64,000 bases of DNA from Candidatus Aalborgicola danicus (lineage in GTDB: Bacteria > Pseudomonadota > Gammaproteobacteria > Burkholderiales > Burkholderiaceae_C). Shown here piece by piece: positions 1 to 8,406 of the stretch (positions are counted from its first letter, which is position 1; each line of letters begins with the position of its first letter). Under the pieces are notes generated by a model that was not told the origin of the DNA, ran no database searches, and saw nothing but the letters and a program-made list of their open reading frames with translations. Location of the stretch: NCBI GenBank assembly GCA_016703945.1, contig JADJBC010000002.1, positions 372,001 through 436,000 on the forward strand. Direction: 5' to 3'. The translations under genes and the position numbers were made by a program.

Positions 1-210
1 CACAGCCTGCGGCGGGCGTATCACGATGTGGGCCTGGCTGCCCAGGGTTTTGTCGATGATGGAGACCTGGAGCTGGCTGATCAGCGTGGTCAGAAAAATG
101 ATGACGGCCACGCCACCGGTCACCCCGGCCAGGATCAGCACAGTTTGCATGCGTCCTTCGCGGAGGTAGCGCAGGGCCACCATCCAGGCAAAGGGCAAAC
201 GGATCGGCAT
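1..210 (-). CDS. ABC transporter permease, FtsX/DevC-like (partial, N-terminal 70 residues)
   Basis: Only the first 70 codons are inside the window; the gene runs off the left edge. The protein begins MPIRLPFAWMVALRYLREGR, followed by one hydrophobic segment (about residues 22-42) and the start of a periplasmic part. A short cytoplasmic start with a basic ALRYLREG stretch before TM1 is typical of FtsX/MacB/DevC permeases. It lies 18 bp downstream of the HlyD-type adaptor on the same strand, so the two probably form an export operon whose ATPase would lie to the left. The substrate cannot be told from the sequence. The family is fairly sure, the subfamily is not. Confidence 0.7.
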   Translation of the reverse strand, partial: MPIRLPFAWMVALRYLREGRMQTVLILAGVTGGVAVIIFLTTLISQLQVSIIDKTLGSQAHIVIRPPQAV

Positions 211-228
211 GTGTGCTGGAGCCAACAA

Positions 229-1474
229 CTAGGGTTTGGCAGCGGCGGCCGGCTGTGCGCCGCCGGGCTGCGTGGGTTCGGCGCGCTCACGCACGCGAGC
301 GCCCTCTTCCACACTGGCCGTCGGCAGGATCACCCGATCACCCGCCACCAGGCCTTTGACAATTTGCGTCGTGCCAATGCCGCGCAAACCGGTGGTCACG
401 ACAAGCCGCTGGGCACGGCCGTCGCGGTTGACCAGCACAAAGTTCGCGCCATTGGCATCACGCCGCACCGCGTCGGTGGGCAGCTTTACGGCGTTGGGCT
501 CCTGGGCGGTGATGATTTCCACACTCACGGTCATGTCGGGGCGCAAGAAGTCCGGGCTCTTTGTCCACCCGCAGTTTCAGGTCGACCGTGCCGCGCTGCG
601 CATCCACCGCCGGCGCAATGTATGTCAAGGTGGCAGCAATGGTCCGATCGGGATAGGCGTCGGCCGTGGCGCGTGCCGCCTGACCCAGCTTCACATACTG
701 CAGGTTTTTCTCGTCAACGCTGGCCGCGATACGGGTCTCGTCGCCGGACACCAGGGTCAGGATGCTGCGCCCCGCTTGCGCCATGTCACCGGGGTCGGCC
801 GCACGGCTGATCACGGTGGCGGCCACTGGTGAGCGCAGGCTCAACTGATCCAAGCGGGTCGCGGCGGCCTTCTCGGCTGCCATGGCTTGCTCCAGCCGGG
901 TTTGCGCCACGGCGGCCTCGGCCCCACCGCCCTGGTTGCCCTGGGCCTGGGCACGCGCTGCCAGCACGGCGGCGGCGCTGGACAAGGCAGCGCGCTGCGC
1001 ATCGTCCAGCCGGGACTGCGAGATAAAGCCTTTTTTGACGAGGTCCTGGCTGCGCGTGAGCTCCTGCGCGGCCTGTGCGTCGGCGGCGATGGCCTGTTTC
1101 AGTTGTTGCGCGCTGACGGGTTCTTGCACCGTGGCAATCTGGCGGATGCGGGCACGGGCCTCGGCCACGGCCGCGCGGGCCTGCGCGAGGTTGGCCACCG
1201 CTTCGTCATCACGCAAGCGCACCAGCACCTGATGGGCCTGCACCTGGTCACCCTCGCGCACCAGAATGGCGTCGATGCGAGCCGCACCCTGGCTGGCAAT
1301 GTCGTTGCGCGCCACGGTCACAATGCGCCCCGCCGTGACAACCGACTGCACCATTGGGCCTTGGGTGACCACCACCACGTCCACGGCCTGGCCGCGCAGG
1401 GTTGCCCATGCCACGAGCGCCGCGCCAAGCAGCAAAACAGCCATCCAGATCAGTCGGGTGCGGGTCAAAGTCAT
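229..1474 (-). pseudogene. HlyD/RND-type periplasmic adaptor, broken by a +1 frameshift
   Basis: This is a membrane-fusion adaptor linking an inner-membrane exporter to the outer membrane. From the chosen start (MTLTRTRLIWMAVLLLGAAL) it shows one N-terminal TM, a lipoyl/barrel-sandwich half, a long Ala-rich coiled-coil hairpin (about residues 95-200) and a beta-barrel. Near 552-553 the frame changes: up to there the protein reads ...DLKLRVDKEP in one frame, and it resumes as LRPDMTVSVEIITAQEP in the next. Deleting one C of the CC at 552-553 joins the two parts into about 414 residues, a normal length with an Ala/Pro-rich tail. It is either a true inactivating insertion or a sequencing error. 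The start at 1474 follows an upstream extension without family character. It is divergent from the osmoprotectant gene. Confidence 0.75.
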
Positions 1475-1560
1475 CAAACGATTGTCCGCGATGGTGGCCG
1501 ATGCACAATGGCGCAGGCAAATACCCCTCGCAACCCGCTTTTTCACTGACCCCACCGCCC

Positions 1561-3153
1561 GTGACACCACTCCTGACTTGGCGACTGCTGCTTTGCCGCA
1601 CAAGCTGTATGTTTGTCGCGTTGGCACTGGGATGCAGCCTGGCCGCCTGGGCCGGTGCTGATGACGGCCCGTTGCGCATAGGCTCCAAACGTTTCACCGA
1701 GTCCTACATCCTGGCGGAGCTGCTGGCCCAAACGGCAGCGCCGCATCTGCGGGCCGCACCCGAAGTGCGCCAGGGGCTGGGCAATACCGCCATCGTCTAC
1801 GAAGCCTTGCGCGCCGGACAGATTGACCTGTACCCCGAATACGCGGGCACCATCAGCCAGGAAATTCTGAAGAGCACAGCGCCCATGGACCTGGCACAGA
1901 TGCAGGCGGCGCTGGCGCCCTTGGGCCTGGGTGTGGCGGTTCCGCTGGGCTTTAACGATGGCTACGCATTGGCCATGCGCGCCGACAAGGCCCAGGCTTT
2001 GGGCATCACCAAACTCGGCGACATGGCCGCCCACCCGGCGCTGAAGCTGGGCTTGTCCAACGAATTCATCGGCCGGGCTGATGGCTGGAAAGGACTGGCC
2101 CAGCGGTATGGCCTGCCACAGAAGCCCGCAGGCCTGGACCACGGTCTGGCCTACGACGCCATTGCCGCCCAGCAGGTGGATGTGATCGACATTTACACCA
2201 CCGATGCCAAGATCGATTTCCTCGGCCTGCGGGTGCTGGTGGACGACCAGCATTATTTTCCGCGTTACGACGCCGTGGTCTTGTACCGGCTGGATGTGCC
2301 GACGCGCCACCGCCAAGCCTGGGCCGTGCTGCAAACCTTGGGTGGCCGGATCAACGAAGCGATGATGATTGCGATGAACGCGCGTGCCGAACTCAAGGGT
2401 GTGGCTTTTGATGTGATTGCGCGGGACCAATTGGCGGCACTCGCTCACCCAACCAAAGCAGCCACCGGTGCCGCCAGCGGCCCAAGCGGCACGCCCGTCG
2501 CGGCGGTGGTTACGGCCGATGCCGGTCAACGCGGCTTCTGGGCCAAACTGTTCGCGCCCGACTTTGCGCGGCTCGCCGGCCAGCATGTGCTGTTGGTGGG
2601 CGTGGCTGTGGCGCTGGCCACGCTGTTGGGCATTCCGATGGCGGTGTTGACCTTTCGCCACCCGCGTCTGGGCGCCACGGTGCTGGGCGCTGCGGGCTTG
2701 CTGCAAACCGTGCCGTCCATTGCCATGCTGGCCGTGCTGATCTCGCTGCTGGGTGCCATTGGCACACTACCGGCCTTGGTGGCGCTGACGCTGTATGCCT
2801 TTTTGCCCATCATGCGCAACACGGCAACCGGTCTGGCCCAGGTGCCCGAGGGTCTGCGCATGGCGGGCACGGCGCTGGGCCTCACCGCGCGGCAACGCAT
2901 GCGCCACATCGAACTGCCATTGGCGCTGCCCACCATCGTGGCCGGTGTGCGCACCGCCACCGCCATTTCCATCGGCACGGCCACCATTGCCGCGTTTGTG
3001 GGCGCTGGCGGGTTTGGCGAGCGCATCGTCACCGGGCTGGCTTTGAATGACCGCGAGTTGTTGTTGGCGGGGGCGTTGCCGGCGGCCCTTTTGGCGTTTT
3101 TGAGTGAAGCGTTGTTTGAAATGCTGGAGCGCAGGTTGCGGCGTGGTGCCTGA
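1561..3153 (+). CDS. Osmoprotectant ABC transporter, fused substrate-binding protein and permease (OpuF/OsmF-ProW type)
   Basis: The protein has about 530 residues. An N-terminal signal-like segment is followed by an OpuAC-type binding domain (about residues 30-300; IGSKRFTESYILAELL, then TDAKIDFLGLRVLVDD) and a ProW-type permease domain (about 345-530) with several TM helices and the EAA-like stretch around GTALGLTARQRMRHIELPLALPT. Family members import glycine betaine, choline or related quaternary amines. The partner ATPase is not adjacent and is not in the window. The start is uncertain: GTG at 1561 gives a good signal peptide, while ATG at 1501 or 1609 is also possible; none has a clear Shine-Dalgarno. 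The upstream gene is divergent (start 1474). Confidence 0.82.
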   Translation: MTPLLTWRLLLCRTSCMFVALALGCSLAAWAGADDGPLRIGSKRFTESYILAELLAQTAAPHLRAAPEVRQGLGNTAIVYEALRAGQIDLYPEYAGTISQEILKSTAPMDLAQMQAALAPLGLGVAVPLGFNDGYALAMRADKAQALGITKLGDMAAHPALKLGLSNEFIGRADGWKGLAQRYGLPQKPAGLDHGLAYDAIAAQQVDVIDIYTTDAKIDFLGLRVLVDDQHYFPRYDAVVLYRLDVPTRHRQAWAVLQTLGGRINEAMMIAMNARAELKGVAFDVIARDQLAALAHPTKAATGAASGPSGTPVAAVVTADAGQRGFWAKLFAPDFARLAGQHVLLVGVAVALATLLGIPMAVLTFRHPRLGATVLGAAGLLQTVPSIAMLAVLISLLGAIGTLPALVALTLYAFLPIMRNTATGLAQVPEGLRMAGTALGLTARQRMRHIELPLALPTIVAGVRTATAISIGTATIAAFVGAGGFGERIVTGLALNDRELLLAGALPAALLAFLSEALFEMLERRLRRGA

Positions 3154-3200
3154 CCCCGCTGGCTCCCCGCTCCTGATGCTGGAGGTGTTTGCTGACAAAT

Positions 3201-3304
3201 CCTTGTAGTCAAATAGGCATCCAGCCCTCGTGGATATTGGTAAGGCGCTATGTAATGTATAGCGGATAGGTTGGTTTTGGGCATATGGCGGGTGTGGGGC
3301 TGGT
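3201..3304 (+). repeat. Left copy of a ~105-bp direct repeat flanking the RCC1 gene
   Basis: The 376-bp gap between 3154 and 3530 has no gene. This part of it matches 6014-6126 in the same orientation. The match covers the dispersed 17-17-8 element (3210-3263) and continues beyond it: both copies have (C/T)CTTG(C/T)AGTCAAAT before the element, and GGTTGGTTTT then GGGTGTGGGG and CTGGT after it. The two copies differ by point changes and small indels. Confidence 0.7.
3210..3263 (+). repeat. Dispersed 17-17-8 hairpin element, copy 1
   Basis: The octamer AGCCCTCG lies at 3223-3230, then a 16-bp spacer (17 in all other copies), then the hairpin GCTAT-GTAATGT-ATAGC at 3247-3263. The tail CAAATAGGCATCC precedes the octamer. 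It is intergenic, upstream of the RCC1 gene. Confidence 0.8.
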
Positions 3305-3530
3305 ATTCCCGCCTGGGGGGTGGCTGCGGTGTTGTGGCGTCGTGGGGGGCCAGTGGCGTTGTTGGATGTGGGTGGAACTTTCCTCGGGTGAGGTTGGCCG
3401 TAGCACTTGTATGTGATGGTACGCACGGAGTTTTTTGGACTAGTGCAATACGCTTGGCCACATCCGGCACACCCTGGAACACCACAGCCAGGGCACCGCA
3501 ATGAAAACAACACATTCAGGGGAAATCACC

Positions 3531-5996
3531 ATGTGCCCAGGCAACAACTCGGGGTCATTCCTTCGCATGGTGCGCTGGTTGCTGTTGGTCATCACGGCCT
3601 TGACTGCACATTCCGTTTACGCGGCACCCAGTGTCTCGGCAGGCGGCGACCACACCTGCGCCGTACACAGCAACGGCGGGGTGGAGTGCTGGGGACTCAA
3701 TGGCCGCGGCCAGCTTGGCGATGGAAGCCTGAACAGCAGCGCACTTCCGGTGGCGGTACGCGACGTCAACAGTGCCGTCTCTGTCGTCGCGGGCTACCAC
3801 CATAGTTGCGCGGTGCTTTTGAGCGGCGCGGTGCAGTGTTGGGGATACAACAACACGGAACAACAAGGCGATGACAACACCGCTTCGCGCTCCAGTCTTC
3901 CGGTGACGGTATCAGGGCTCGGCGAAGTCACCGCGATGGCAACAGGTGAACTCCACTCCTGCGCCTTGCTCGCAATCGGGGAGGTGCAATGCTGGGGAGA
4001 AAACAGTTCGGGCCAGCTTGGCAACGGCGGCGGGTACAGCGGTCTCCGCCCCGTGAAGGTGAGTGGCATTTCCAACGCTGTAGCTATCACGGCGGGTAAC
4101 GGCCATAGCTGCGCTGTATTGCGTAGCGGAAGCGTGCAGTGTTGGGGACACAACTATTACGGCCAGGTTGGCAGTGGCGACACACAATACCGACTCATCC
4201 CGGTAACAGTGCAAGGCATCAGCAACGCCATCTCCCTAACGGCCGGTGCCTTCCACACCTGCGCCATGCTCAGCAGTGGCGGGGTAATGTGTTGGGGTCT
4301 CAATTCCTTGGGTCAGTTGGGCGATAGCAGTAGCACGGATAGGAGTGTCCCGGTCGCGGTCAACGGCATCAGCAATGCCACGTCGGTTGCTGCGGGTGGT
4401 AATCACACCTGTGCCGTGCTCAACGGCGGTGACGTTTGGTGCTGGGGCGATGGCGCCAACGGCCAAACGGGTAATGGCAGCACGACATTGCGGAGCCTCA
4501 GTCCGGTCGCAGTGGGTGGCGTGAGCGGTGCGACGTCGGTCACTGCCGGCCGCAAACACAGTTGTGCCGAAACGCGCAGCGGTGGCGTGCTGTGTTGGGG
4601 CGACAACTATTACGGGAAGCTGGGCAATGGAAGCACCACCTGGAGTGTTCAGCCAGTCGATGTCGTCAACACCAACAACGCCAGCGCAGTGTCCTCAGGC
4701 TGGAGACACAGTTGCGCCTTGTTGCGCACGGGCGCGGTGCAATGTTGGGGGGTCGAACCCAGCGATGTGTTTGCCGTTGCCGCGTCGTCGAGGCGATCCG
4801 CCCCGGTTGTGGTGAACGGAATAAGCAATGCCATCGCCGTTTCCGATGGTTTTAACCATGCTTGTGCGGTACTGAGTGGCGGCACCGTGCAATGCTGGGG
4901 TGACAACTCGTTGGGGCAGCTTGGGGACGGCAGCACGGTCAGCAGCACAACCCCGGTCACGGTAAGGGGCATCAGCACTGCCACATCCGTTTCTACCGGA
5001 GGGCTGTACACGTGCGCCGTTCTCCGCAGTGGATCGGTGCAGTGCTGGGGGAGCAATATCTCGGGCGAGCTAGGCGACGGCAGCAAGACTGACCGCGCTG
5101 TCCCCGTTGCGGTCAGCGGCATCAGCACTGCGACATCGGTCTCGGCAGTCGGTTCCACAACGTGTGCAGTGCTGCGCATTGGCGAACTGCAATGCTGGGG
5201 CAGCAACCTTTCCGGCAAGCTTGGCAATGGCAGCACAACCAACAGCTCAACCCCGGTTCCGGTCAGTGGGATCACAAACGCAATTGCGGTCGCGGCAGGA
5301 AGCTCAAGCACCTGCGCCGTGCTCAGCAGCGGTCAGGTGAAGTGCTGGGGAAGCAACAGTTCAGGGCGGCTCGGCAACGGCAGTACGACGGACAGCAGCA
5401 CCCCGGTGCTGGTGAGTTCGATCAGCACGGCCACTTCGGTCTCTGTCGGTGATAACCAGACCTGTGCTCTGCTCAGCAGCGGTGTTGTGCAGTGTTGGGG
5501 TGGTAACTATTTGCCCCTGCCTGGCGATGACCCCGCGACCCGCACCTCCGTCCCGGTGACTGTCAGTGGCATCAGCGACGCAATCTCCGTCTCGGCGGGC
5601 GGCTTTCACACCTGTGCCGTGCTCAGCAGTGGCGCCATGCGATGCTGGGGTTACGATGAATTTGGCCAATTGGGAACCGGCCGGCCGTTCAATTACCTCC
5701 CTGGCGCAGTCCTGGGTGCCAATGGGCAAGGATTCCTGAACCTGATCGCAGGCATGGCTGCCGACGCCGACAAAGTGTTTGCATGGGCTGAAAAAACCTA
5801 TCCGTCCATCTTCAGCGCGACCGGGCAAGCATCGCTCATCACACCCGGCTATCGCTATCGGAGTTATGTCGATGGGCACTATCTTGGTGTCAACGACGGT
5901 GGTATCCCGCATCTTTTTTACCTTGGTCCGTTGAGTGACAACGCCTTGCTTGATCTGGGGTTGTTGTCTGGGTGGGTGAACCAGACTGGGCTTTGA
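3531..5996 (+). CDS. Secreted RCC1-repeat beta-propeller protein with a C-terminal YRYRSY domain
   Basis: The protein has about 821 residues. The signal peptide is around MVRWLLLVITALTAHSVYA. Fourteen tandem repeats of about 51 residues follow (to about residue 735), most carrying a C-A-V-L-x-S-G-x-V-x-C-W-G core and G-Q-L-G-x-G-S, as in RCC1 propeller blades. Fourteen is two times seven, suggesting two seven-bladed propellers. The paired Cys in each blade could form disulfides outside the cytoplasm. The last ~80 residues (ADADKVFAWAEKTY ... GYRYRSY ... PHLFYLGPLS) form a separate domain also found in the hydrolase at 12526-14103. ATG 3531 has AGGGGA upstream; ATG 3501 is possible. The function is unknown; surface binding is an inference. 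Confidence 0.88.
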   Translation: MCPGNNSGSFLRMVRWLLLVITALTAHSVYAAPSVSAGGDHTCAVHSNGGVECWGLNGRGQLGDGSLNSSALPVAVRDVNSAVSVVAGYHHSCAVLLSGAVQCWGYNNTEQQGDDNTASRSSLPVTVSGLGEVTAMATGELHSCALLAIGEVQCWGENSSGQLGNGGGYSGLRPVKVSGISNAVAITAGNGHSCAVLRSGSVQCWGHNYYGQVGSGDTQYRLIPVTVQGISNAISLTAGAFHTCAMLSSGGVMCWGLNSLGQLGDSSSTDRSVPVAVNGISNATSVAAGGNHTCAVLNGGDVWCWGDGANGQTGNGSTTLRSLSPVAVGGVSGATSVTAGRKHSCAETRSGGVLCWGDNYYGKLGNGSTTWSVQPVDVVNTNNASAVSSGWRHSCALLRTGAVQCWGVEPSDVFAVAASSRRSAPVVVNGISNAIAVSDGFNHACAVLSGGTVQCWGDNSLGQLGDGSTVSSTTPVTVRGISTATSVSTGGLYTCAVLRSGSVQCWGSNISGELGDGSKTDRAVPVAVSGISTATSVSAVGSTTCAVLRIGELQCWGSNLSGKLGNGSTTNSSTPVPVSGITNAIAVAAGSSSTCAVLSSGQVKCWGSNSSGRLGNGSTTDSSTPVLVSSISTATSVSVGDNQTCALLSSGVVQCWGGNYLPLPGDDPATRTSVPVTVSGISDAISVSAGGFHTCAVLSSGAMRCWGYDEFGQLGTGRPFNYLPGAVLGANGQGFLNLIAGMAADADKVFAWAEKTYPSIFSATGQASLITPGYRYRSYVDGHYLGVNDGGIPHLFYLGPLSDNALLDLGLLSGWVNQTGL

Positions 5997-6013
5997 AGGC
6001 GCTGCGCCCAAAG

Positions 6014-6126
6014 TCTTGCAGTCAAATTGGCACCCAGCCCTCGTGGACATTGCGTAAGTAGCTATTGAATATATAGCGAATTGGTTGGTTTTCTGGTCTT
6101 TTGTGCCTGCGGGTGTGGGGGCTGGT
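6014..6126 (+). repeat. Right copy of the direct repeat flanking the RCC1 gene
   Basis: This matches 3201-3304 in the same orientation, including the dispersed element and about 50 bp beyond it. It begins 17 bp after the RCC1 stop codon and ends before the SDR gene. Confidence 0.7.
6023..6077 (+). repeat. Dispersed 17-17-8 hairpin element, copy 2
   Basis: The octamer AGCCCTCG is at 6036-6043, then a 17-bp spacer, then the hairpin GCTAT-TGAATAT-ATAGC at 6061-6077. The tail CAAATTGGCACCC precedes the octamer. It is intergenic, directly after the RCC1 gene. Confidence 0.85.
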
Positions 6127-6180
6127 GGGTTATGGGTTCTTGAACGTACCATCGACCATACGCAAAACCGGAGACGCGAG

Positions 6181-6933
6181 TTGACCCAGCCAGTAGCCCT
6201 CATCACCAATGCACTCGCATTTGCGGGTCCGCCTGCGGTTGCATCGCTTCTCAAGGCAGGGTTCCGGGTTGTCGTGCACGACACCGCGTTCACTTCGTCC
6301 GCAGCCCAGGCGGCCTATCGCAGCGCCAATCCCGACGTCGTAGTACTCCCGGATCAAACTCCGCCAGAGATTGTCGAATCCGCCTGGGCCGTGGGCCATC
6401 GGTTGGACGTATTGGTCAGCAATGATGCGTATCGACCGATCCACGGACCCATCGAGGACGCCGAGATTGAAAGCCTGCAGTCCACACTGGAACGTCTGGT
6501 TGTATTCCCGTTTGCTATCGCCAAAGCGGCAATTCCAAGGCTGAAAGCCCAGGCAAAGGCGCGTATTGTTTTTATCTCGTCGAACCGCAACCGGCTCCCC
6601 TTGCGCGGTGGCTCCATTCCAGACATCGCACGGGCGGGCGCCAATGCGCTGGTCACATCACTCAGCATCGAACTCGCGCCCCACGGCATCCCGGTGAACG
6701 CCATCGCCCCGAATTACTTGTACAGCGAGACCTACTATCCCAAAGCACGTTTTGTTGATGACGCTGCCGGGCGTGCGTACATCGAACAGACGGTGCCTGC
6801 CGGGCGTCTGGGCGAACCCCGGGAAATAGGCGAACTCATTCACTATTTGGCAACGATGGACGGAAACTTCATGACCGGGGCCATCATCGACTTCTCCGGG
6901 GGATGGCCCGTGGCGACATCAGCCCCCACTTGA
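6181..6933 (+). CDS. Halohydrin-dehalogenase-like SDR with catalytic Tyr replaced by Pro
   Basis: The start is TTG 6181, with GGAGA 8 bp upstream, giving 250 residues, the usual length. It has a short-chain dehydrogenase fold but no TGxxxGIG. Instead it shows T9-x4-F14, HDTAF near residue 33, LVSND near 79 and APNYLYSE near 168. As I know them, these match halohydrin dehalogenases of the HheC type, which use the nucleotide pocket for halide. The family motif S-x12-Y-x3-R is present with exact spacing as S134-x12-P147-x3-R151, so the Tyr is missing. The C-terminus (LTG-like MTGAIIDFSGGWP) is SDR-like. Without the Tyr, dehalogenation or reduction by the standard mechanism is doubtful. The actual reaction is unknown. 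Confidence 0.7.
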   Translation: MTQPVALITNALAFAGPPAVASLLKAGFRVVVHDTAFTSSAAQAAYRSANPDVVVLPDQTPPEIVESAWAVGHRLDVLVSNDAYRPIHGPIEDAEIESLQSTLERLVVFPFAIAKAAIPRLKAQAKARIVFISSNRNRLPLRGGSIPDIARAGANALVTSLSIELAPHGIPVNAIAPNYLYSETYYPKARFVDDAAGRAYIEQTVPAGRLGEPREIGELIHYLATMDGNFMTGAIIDFSGGWPVATSAPT

Positions 6934-6972
6934 GCACCTGTATAGACATTGACGCCCCTAGCAGACCACCCC

Positions 6973-7734
6973 ATGACCACTTTCCACCGCCGCCCCCTCC
7001 CCGACACCTTGATCGCTTTCACCAGCCCCACCGGGCGGGACATGCTGGCCAGCGCCATGGCCGCGGGGGATGCGGCGGCGTTTTTTCCGCTGGTGTCACA
7101 TCTGCACACCCAGGCCGCGCCAGCATGGTGCGGCTTTGGCACGCTGGTGACGGTGCTCAACGCGCTGGAGATCGACCCCGGGCGGGTCTGGAAGGGGCCG
7201 TGGCGGTATTTTGGGGAAGAGCTGCTGATCTGCTGCAAAACCCTCGAAGAAGCTGCCGCCGAGGGGCTGACGCTGGGTGAGGTGGGCTGTCTGGCGCAAT
7301 GCAATGGTGCGTCAGTGCAGTTGCACTACGCCAGGCCGGGCGATGACGGCCTGAATGCCTTTCGCCAGGCGTTGTTGGCCTCGGTGCGGGCACCGGCCGG
7401 GCCTTTCATGGTGGTCAACTACGACCGTGCTGCGCTGGACCAGACCGGTAGCGGCCACTTTTCGCCGCTGGCGGCCTGGCACGCGCCGACCGACCAGGTG
7501 CTGGTGCTGGACGTAGCCCGCTTCAAATACCCGCCGCACTGGGTGCCGGTGGAACGCCTGTGGAAAGCCATGTGTGCGCCCGACACCAGCACCCAGGCGC
7601 CGCGTGGTTACCTGCTGATTGGTAAAGCGGACACCGCCGAAAAGCCCGAGGGACTGGACGCGCTGGTTGCCAGGCTTCAAGGCATGGGCGTTCCACTTAT
7701 GTGCACCCCACAATGCGCGCCAACCGTCGGCTAA
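6973..7734 (+). CDS. Phytochelatin-synthase-like cysteine peptidase
   Basis: The protein has 253 residues and covers only the catalytic half of eukaryotic phytochelatin synthases, as in bacterial members. The triad is visible: C53 in WCGFGTLVTVLNAL, H162 in GSGHFSPLAAWH and D180 in VLVLDVARFKYPPHW. Bacterial homologues (the Nostoc type) mainly cleave glutathione to gamma-Glu-Cys, and some make short phytochelatins that bind Cd and other metals. No N-terminal signal sequence is visible. Start ATG 6973 is preferred over an in-frame start at 6949 by family length. It follows the SDR gene on the same strand by 39 bp, so they may be co-transcribed. Confidence 0.88.
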   Translation: MTTFHRRPLPDTLIAFTSPTGRDMLASAMAAGDAAAFFPLVSHLHTQAAPAWCGFGTLVTVLNALEIDPGRVWKGPWRYFGEELLICCKTLEEAAAEGLTLGEVGCLAQCNGASVQLHYARPGDDGLNAFRQALLASVRAPAGPFMVVNYDRAALDQTGSGHFSPLAAWHAPTDQVLVLDVARFKYPPHWVPVERLWKAMCAPDTSTQAPRGYLLIGKADTAEKPEGLDALVARLQGMGVPLMCTPQCAPTVG

Positions 7735-7745
7735 GGAGGATGGGT

Positions 7746-7817
7746 GGCAGAGCGTTCTGCGCAGGTCAAGGAGGAGCCCGCGCAGCGGGCGGAGGACACG
7801 GAGCAGAACGCTCTGCC
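7746..7817. repeat. Nested palindrome between two genes
   Basis: The outer arms GGCAGAGCGTTCTGC (7746-7760) and GCAGAACGCTCTGCC (7803-7817) are perfect 15-bp inverted repeats. An inner stem GCCCGC/GCGGGC sits at 7776-7781 and 7785-7790. There is no T-tract after it, so it is not a standard terminator. It could be a structured mRNA element or a palindromic repeat. Confidence 0.7.
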
Positions 7818-7894
7818 GCCCAGACGCCCCACACACCAACGTCCTGCACCGGTCTTGGGTTACCCTCCAGCATCAACCCAACAAGGAAGCCAAT

Positions 7895-8143
7895 ATGAAG
7901 AAACTCAACGTCACCATCACCCTCGAAATGTCCGTCCCCGACGACTGGGAGCTGACCAAGACCTCGGAGGGCGGCCAAGTACTCAAATTGCCGGACGGCC
8001 AGTTCATGGACATCGCTATTGAACCGCTGTTCAGCGCCGACCCCGAAGAAACCTGGTCCAGCACCGATGACGACGCGGTATTGAACGACATTCTGGACAT
8101 GGTGGAGAGCGAAGAGGTCACCTACGAGTTTGTGGTCCATTAA
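7895..8143 (+). CDS. Small acidic conserved-looking protein, unknown function
   Basis: The protein has 82 residues: MKKLNVTITLEMSVPDDWEL ... ending YEFVVH, with no signal peptide or TM. It is rich in Asp/Glu in the second half (DPEETWSSTDDD). The start is supported by AAGGA 8 bp upstream of ATG 7895. Clean coding usage and a strong ribosome site say it is a real gene. It follows the nested palindrome. I do not recognise a family. Confidence 0.75.
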   Translation: MKKLNVTITLEMSVPDDWELTKTSEGGQVLKLPDGQFMDIAIEPLFSADPEETWSSTDDDAVLNDILDMVESEEVTYEFVVH

Positions 8144-8406
8144 CACCGCGTGTCATCCAAGCACAGATGCGGCGTGCCGGCGAACAAAACCCTGAAAGAA
8201 AAACCAAAAATACTTGCCCCTGCCCCCTGTGGGCTAGCTTGTGGATAAGCGTGTTCACAAGCGGCCAAAGCCGCGCCGGGCTTGGTTTTGCCAGGCGTGC
8301 CTTGTTTTTGAGCAGACCGGGCCAGTGCCGCGTTTGGAGATTTGCAGTGTGGTAAGGGCAGTTGAGCGTGCTCAGTACACTGTGCCTATGACCATAAGCC
8401 CCCTCC

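Noticed and set aside
3650..5700. Regular ~153-bp tandem repeats, possible CRISPR-like array
   Set aside because: They are coding RCC1 repeats with diverged DNA and in-frame WG motifs; no short identical repeats with unique spacers.
8240..8248. DnaA-box-like TGTGGATAA
   Set aside because: A single match with no cluster, no dnaA/dnaN nearby and no AT-rich unwinding region; not an origin.
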